Source: Phenylobacterium sp. (GTDB lineage Bacteria; Pseudomonadota; Alphaproteobacteria; Caulobacterales; Caulobacteraceae). Taken from it: a stretch of DNA of 48,440 nt. The notes below the pieces were generated by a model. The model saw only the letters and a list, made by a program, of their open reading frames with translations, searched no databases and was not told where the DNA came from. The stretch lies in the NCBI GenBank assembly GCA_018001015.1, contig JAGNIV010000026.1, forward strand, positions 1 through 48,440, read 5' to 3'. The translations under genes were made by a program, and so were the position numbers. Each line of letters opens with the position of its first letter. Positions within the stretch are counted from its first letter, which is position 1. This document shows, piece after piece, positions 45,141-48,440 of this stretch.

Positions 45141-45174
45141 GCACATTTCGTGAGCCTACGCGCAGGTTTCGTGA
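45141..45174. promoter_or_regulatory. Direct repeats upstream of hemA
   Basis: GCACATTTCGTGA (45141-45153) and GCAGGTTTCGTGA (45162-45174) match at 11 of 13 positions and start exactly 21 bases apart, two turns of the helix. They lie about 120-150 bases before the hemA start and could be sites for a regulator. The binding protein is unknown. Confidence 0.4.
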
Positions 45175-45181
45175 ACGGCGA

Positions 45182-46078
45182 TCACTTATTCGGAGGCCAT
45201 TGGCCCCGGAACAATTCTAGAATCGCCGAGAAATCCTTGCTTCCGCCCCCCAGGCGATCGAACAGCGCATACATCCCTTCGGCCTGAGCCCCCAGCGGCG
45301 CCGCGGCGCCGGACCTGGCGGCGGCCTCCTGGGCCAGCTTCAGGTCCTTGAGCATCATGGCCGTGGCGAAGCCTCCTTCGTAGTCCCTGTTCGAGGGCGC
45401 GGCGGGCACCTGGCCCGGCCAGGGGCTGTAGTTGGACAGCGACCAGCATTGGCCTGACGACTTGGTGGCGATCTCGAAGAAGCGGTCGGGATCCAGGCCC
45501 AGCTTCTCAGCGAGCGCAAAAGCCTCGCACACCCCGATCATCGAGATGCCCAGCACCATGTTGTTGCAGATCTTGGCCGCCTGCCCTGCCCCGTGGTCCC
45601 CGGCGCGGATCACCGCGCGGGCCATGGGCGCCAGCGATTCCTCGACGGCGGCGAAGTCGGCGGCGTCGCAACCGACCATGAAGGCCAGGGTTCCGCCCTC
45701 GGCTGCCGCCGTGCCGCCCGAAACCGGCGCGTCGGCGAAGCGGAAACCTCGCGCCTTGGCGTCAGCCGCCACCGCTCGCGCGCTCTCCACGTCGATGGTG
45801 GAGCAATCGATCAGCAGGGCCTGTTTGGGCGCCTTGGTCAGCAGCTCATCGCCGTAGACCGCCCGCACGTGGGGGCCTGCCGGCAACATGCTGATCACCA
45901 CCTCGGCGTCGGAAACGGCCTCGGCGGCTGAGCCGGCCGCGCGGCAACCCGCCGCCACGGCCTTCTCCAGCGCCTGGGCCGACAGATCGAAGGCGGTGAC
46001 CGCGTGGCCCGCCTTCGCCTGGTTGGCGGCCATGCCGCCGCCCATGTTCCCCAGACCGATGAACGCGATCCGCGTCAT
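45182..46078 (-). CDS. mmsB: 3-hydroxyisobutyrate dehydrogenase
   Basis: MmsB oxidises 3-hydroxyisobutyrate to methylmalonate semialdehyde in valine breakdown. The 298-residue protein has the NAD-binding IAFIGLGNMGGGMAANQ, DAPVSGGTAAAEGG with the catalytic region, and the lysine in GHGAGQAAKICNNM-like segment (AGDHGAGQAAKICNN). The ATG at 46078 begins MTRIAF; the longer frame overlaps the upstream gene. It is the last of the valine cluster before hemA. Confidence 0.94.
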   Translation of the reverse strand: MTRIAFIGLGNMGGGMAANQAKAGHAVTAFDLSAQALEKAVAAGCRAAGSAAEAVSDAEVVISMLPAGPHVRAVYGDELLTKAPKQALLIDCSTIDVESARAVAADAKARGFRFADAPVSGGTAAAEGGTLAFMVGCDAADFAAVEESLAPMARAVIRAGDHGAGQAAKICNNMVLGISMIGVCEAFALAEKLGLDPDRFFEIATKSSGQCWSLSNYSPWPGQVPAAPSNRDYEGGFATAMMLKDLKLAQEAAARSGAAAPLGAQAEGMYALFDRLGGGSKDFSAILELFRGQWPPNK

Positions 46079-46091
46079 GGGCGCGGCACTC

Positions 46092-46841
46092 CTACTTGGG
46101 CTTACGGAACTTGTAGATGAACTGGTCGGTGTGGCCACGCAGGGTGGGGTCGAAGACACCCTTTGTGTGGTCGTCGGTGGTGTTGCGCAGCAGGGTGCTC
46201 TCACCCTCGTACTTGAAGCCAGCCGCCGCAAGCTCGGCCTTCACGATGGCCGGGTCGATACGGTGCAGCTTGTCGGCGGTGTCCAGCGGGGCGCCCGGCA
46301 GGGCGGCGTGGTCCAGCACGACGTAGACGCCGCCCGGCTTCAAGGCTGCGTAGACCGCCTTGTTCACAGCCGCCACGTCCAGGTTGAAGCGGGCCAGATG
46401 CAGGTCATGATAGTTCTGCGCAGTCCAGATCACGTCGGCCTGGGTCGGCAGGGCCAGGGTCTGGAAGCTCGCCTGCACCACGTTGATGTTGGGGTAGGCG
46501 GCGGCCACCGCCACGATCGGGTTCGGCTTGGCGTCCGGCGCGGGGTTCGGCGGCGGGGCGTTGATCACAGCGTAGACCACGCCCTTCTCGCCGACGGCCT
46601 TGGCGAAGATGCGGGTGAAGTAGCCGCCGCCCGGCAGGAAATCAGCCACGGTCTGGCCGGGCTTCACCCCGGCGAACTCTAGCATCTCGGCAGGCTTGCG
46701 GTCGGCGTCGCGCTTGGTATCGGCCTCGGGACGGCCCGCGTCAGCCACAGCGGCCACCACGGCCTTCGACGGCGCGGCCTGGGCCATTCCGCTCGAAAGC
46801 GCCAGCACCGCCACGGCGGCCAGCATCAATTTACGTGTCAT
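46092..46841 (-). CDS. Exported class I methyltransferase-like protein (COG4798 type)
   Basis: The 249-residue protein has a Sec signal (residues 4-22, ending AQAA) followed by a methyltransferase-like domain: DRKPAEMLEFAGVKPGQTVADFLPGGGYFTRIFA, where the SAM loop reads DFLPGGG, then YHDLHLARF and LKPGGVYVVLDH. I recognise this as the 'predicted methyltransferase' family that usually carries signal peptides. SAM is not known to be available in the periplasm, so its real activity is unclear. It lies between HIBCH and mmsB (57 and 13 bases away). Confidence 0.8.
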   Translation of the reverse strand: MTRKLMLAAVAVLALSSGMAQAAPSKAVVAAVADAGRPEADTKRDADRKPAEMLEFAGVKPGQTVADFLPGGGYFTRIFAKAVGEKGVVYAVINAPPPNPAPDAKPNPIVAVAAAYPNINVVQASFQTLALPTQADVIWTAQNYHDLHLARFNLDVAAVNKAVYAALKPGGVYVVLDHAALPGAPLDTADKLHRIDPAIVKAELAAAGFKYEGESTLLRNTTDDHTKGVFDPTLRGHTDQFIYKFRKPK

Positions 46842-46898
46842 CGGTTTGCTCCCAAGGATTATCTGTCGGGATACCTTTCGGCGGCCCGCCGCGTCTCG

Positions 46899-47951
46899 TT
46901 ACAGTCCAGTTAGGGGTGACCAGGTCTGATCGGAAGGCAGGGGCGCGAAGATATCGTCCAGCATGGCCTCGGTGACCCCTTCCAGCGTCTCGGGGTTCCA
47001 CTTCGGCGCATTGTCCTTCTCGACGATCACGGCGCGGACACCCTCGATGAAGTCGTGCCGCTGAACGACCCGCGCGCCGATCCGATACTCCATCTCCATG
47101 TTCTCGGCGAAGCTCTGCGCCTTGCCGCCCAGGGCCAATTGCCGGAAGGCGACCTTCAGAGTCTGGGGCGATTTCGTGGCCAGGGCCTTGAGCTGGTCGT
47201 CCGACCAGTCGCTGTCGGAGTGCTGCAGGGCCTCGACGATCGCCTCCACGCTGGCCAGCCCGAAGATCTTCTCGATCTCATCCTGATGCTCGGCCAGACG
47301 GGGACGGCCGGCGTCGCCTTCGAACTGGGTCAGCAGGGTCTCGACGGCGGCCGGGTCGGCCACCAGGGCGGCCTTGAAGGCTTCCACCTGATCGCTGGGG
47401 ATGAAGTCGGTGGCGATTCCCACCAGTTCGCAGTCGGCGGCCTTCAGCCGCGCGCCGGTCAGGGCCAACCACAGACCGATATGGCCCGGCATGCGTGACA
47501 GGAACCAGCCGCCGCCCACATCGGGGAATAGGCCAATGCCGGTCTCGGGCATGGCGAAGGTCGTTCGCTCGGTGGCCACACGGTACTGGGAGGGTGCCGC
47601 CAACCCGACGCCGCCGCCCATGGTCACGCCGTCCATGATGGTCACGACCGGCTTGGCGTAGCCGAACAGCAGGTGGTTGAGGCGGTACTCCTTGAAGAAG
47701 AACTCCCGGGCCGCCTTGCCGTCCGCCGCCCCGCTCTCCGCCAGCATGCGGATGTCGCCGCCGGCGCAAAACCCCCGCTCGCCGGCGTGGTCCAGCAGCA
47801 CCAGGTCCACCGCGGGATCATCCTTCCAGGCCAGCAGGGCGGTGGTGAGGATTTCGCACATGTTGGTGGTCAGGGCGTGCAGCGCCTGTGGCCGGTTGAG
47901 CGTCAGGCGGCCGACGCGCCCCTCGATGCGGACCAGGACTTCGTCGTTCAT
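46899..47951 (-). CDS. 3-hydroxyisobutyryl-CoA hydrolase (enoyl-CoA hydratase/isomerase family)
   Basis: The 350-residue crotonase-fold protein fits HIBCH, which hydrolyses 3-hydroxyisobutyryl-CoA in valine breakdown. It has the oxyanion-hole segment [32 protein letters not shown], and the HIBCH-type [22 protein letters not shown] longer C-terminus than simple hydratases also fits. It overlaps the upstream acyl-CoA dehydrogenase by ATGA. With mmsB nearby, the pathway assignment is strong; a simple enoyl-CoA hydratase is the alternative. Confidence 0.9.
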   Translation of the reverse strand: MNDEVLVRIEGRVGRLTLNRPQALHALTTNMCEILTTALLAWKDDPAVDLVLLDHAGERGFCAGGDIRMLAESGAADGKAAREFFFKEYRLNHLLFGYAKPVVTIMDGVTMGGGVGLAAPSQYRVATERTTFAMPETGIGLFPDVGGGWFLSRMPGHIGLWLALTGARLKAADCELVGIATDFIPSDQVEAFKAALVADPAAVETLLTQFEGDAGRPRLAEHQDEIEKIFGLASVEAIVEALQHSDSDWSDDQLKALATKSPQTLKVAFRQLALGGKAQSFAENMEMEYRIGARVVQRHDFIEGVRAVIVEKDNAPKWNPETLEGVTEAMLDDIFAPLPSDQTWSPLTGL

Positions 47952-48440
47952 TGCCGCAGCAGCTCCCGGGCGATGATCACCCGCATGATCTCGTTTGCGC
48001 CTTCGAGGATCTGGTGGACCCGCAGGTCGCGCACGATCTGTTCCAGGCGATAGTCTTTCAGATAGCCATAGCCACCATGCAGTTGCAGAGCCTGGTTGGC
48101 GACCTCGAAACCGGCGTCGGTGGCGAACCGCTTGGCCATGGCGCAGTACTGGGTCGCCTTGGGGTCGCCGCCGTCAAGCGCCGCGGCGGCGCGGCGCACC
48201 ATCAGTCGGGCGGCGTCCAGCTCGGTGGCCATGTCCGCCAGCCGGAACTGCAGGGCCTGGAAATCGGCCAGGGCCTGGCCGAACTGCTTGCGGGTCAACA
48301 GGTATTCCCGGGCCCTATCCAGGGCCAGTTGCGCCCCGCCCAGGGAGCATGACGCGATATTGACCCGCCCCCCGTCCAGCCCCCCCATCGCCAAGCGGAA
48401 CCCTTCCCCCTCCCCTCCCAGGCCGTGGGCCCCAGCCACC
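47948..48440 (-). CDS. Acyl-CoA dehydrogenase, C-terminal part (probable isobutyryl-CoA dehydrogenase; runs off window)
   Basis: About 163 C-terminal residues are visible; the gene continues to the right. They form the C-terminal helical domain of FAD-dependent acyl-CoA dehydrogenases: [58 protein letters not shown], and [19 protein letters not shown] with the catalytic glutamate region. The place ahead of HIBCH and mmsB suggests isobutyryl-CoA as substrate. No start codon is present, so frame and partial status are clear but the full length is not. Confidence 0.92.
   Translation of the reverse strand, partial: VAGAHGLGGEGEGFRLAMGGLDGGRVNIASCSLGGAQLALDRAREYLLTRKQFGQALADFQALQFRLADMATELDAARLMVRRAAAALDGGDPKATQYCAMAKRFATDAGFEVANQALQLHGGYGYLKDYRLEQIVRDLRVHQILEGANEIMRVIIARELLRQ

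Noticed and set aside
43680-45287. A 535-codon frame antisense to hemA
   Set aside because: It is a shadow; it also crosses the mucR terminator and the end of mmsB.

Overview
The window is a high-G+C chromosomal segment of an alphaproteobacterium, most likely Caulobacterales (Caulobacter/Phenylobacterium-like). The pointers are a Shemin-pathway hemA, a MucR-type regulator, a two-domain cold-shock protein, a short NDUFS4-type complex I subunit, a CBP3-type cytochrome bc1 chaperone, a K+-independent type H+-pyrophosphatase, and the clusters yceD-plsX-fabH-ihfA-merR and nrdR-rib-nusB-thiL. Almost all of the sequence is dense, ordinary chromosome. The only mobile DNA is the end of an IS30-like element at the left edge. 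No gene-free stretch exceeds 300 bases; the longest (23391-23650, 260 bases) holds a pair of inverted repeats.

Layout, left to right. 1-4.7 kb (minus): IS30 end, then an LPS-core operon kdsA-hldE-hldD plus a DUF3089 hydrolase-like gene. 4.9-8.5 kb (plus): cfa, then cysK-sseA-GNAT (cysteine and sulfur-transfer metabolism). 8.5-12.2 kb: a CYP153-like P450 and an orphan solute-binding lipoprotein (minus), with metC diverging. 12.2-15.2 kb: tRNA-Arg, an NDUFS4-like gene, tRNA-Pro, a small membrane protein, a thioesterase, a glutamine cyclotransferase, a double cold-shock protein and tRNA-Glu. 15.3-21.2 kb (minus): alaC-like aminotransferase, hom, glpX, recJ, plus a lipoprotein gene. 21.4-23.4 kb: phaC with a basic N-terminal tail. 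23.6-26.8 kb (minus): rplM-rpsI, argC, exported msrB and a histidine phosphatase-like protein. 27-30.3 kb: PhoX-like protein, ctaA, two small membrane proteins, tRNA-Pro. 30.4-34.5 kb (minus): CBP3 chaperone-yceD-plsX-fabH-ihfA-merR. 34.6-37.4 kb: bamE and hppA. 37.6-43.0 kb (minus): glyA, nrdR, a ribD reductase domain, ribE, ribH, nusB, thiL and an unknown exported protein. 43.2-48.4 kb: mucR (plus), hemA, and a valine-catabolism cluster (acyl-CoA dehydrogenase, HIBCH, exported methyltransferase, mmsB).

Many neighbours overlap by ATGA or TGATG, so translational coupling is common. The genes cover envelope building (LPS heptose/Kdo, cyclopropane lipids, BamE, lipoproteins), phospholipid and fatty-acid initiation (PlsX, FabH), amino-acid and sulfur metabolism, respiration and heme (CtaA, CBP3, NDUFS4-like, HemA, HppA), flavin supply, and carbon storage (PhaC).

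I did not find a new defence, secretion or biosynthetic system. The most useful oddities are a riboflavin operon lacking both the RibD deaminase domain and ribBA, a DUF3089 protein without its nucleophile serine, a MucR protein lacking both zinc-ligand histidines, mutually exclusive hairpins ahead of hom, paired direct repeats ahead of hemA, and several palindromic intergenic repeats.
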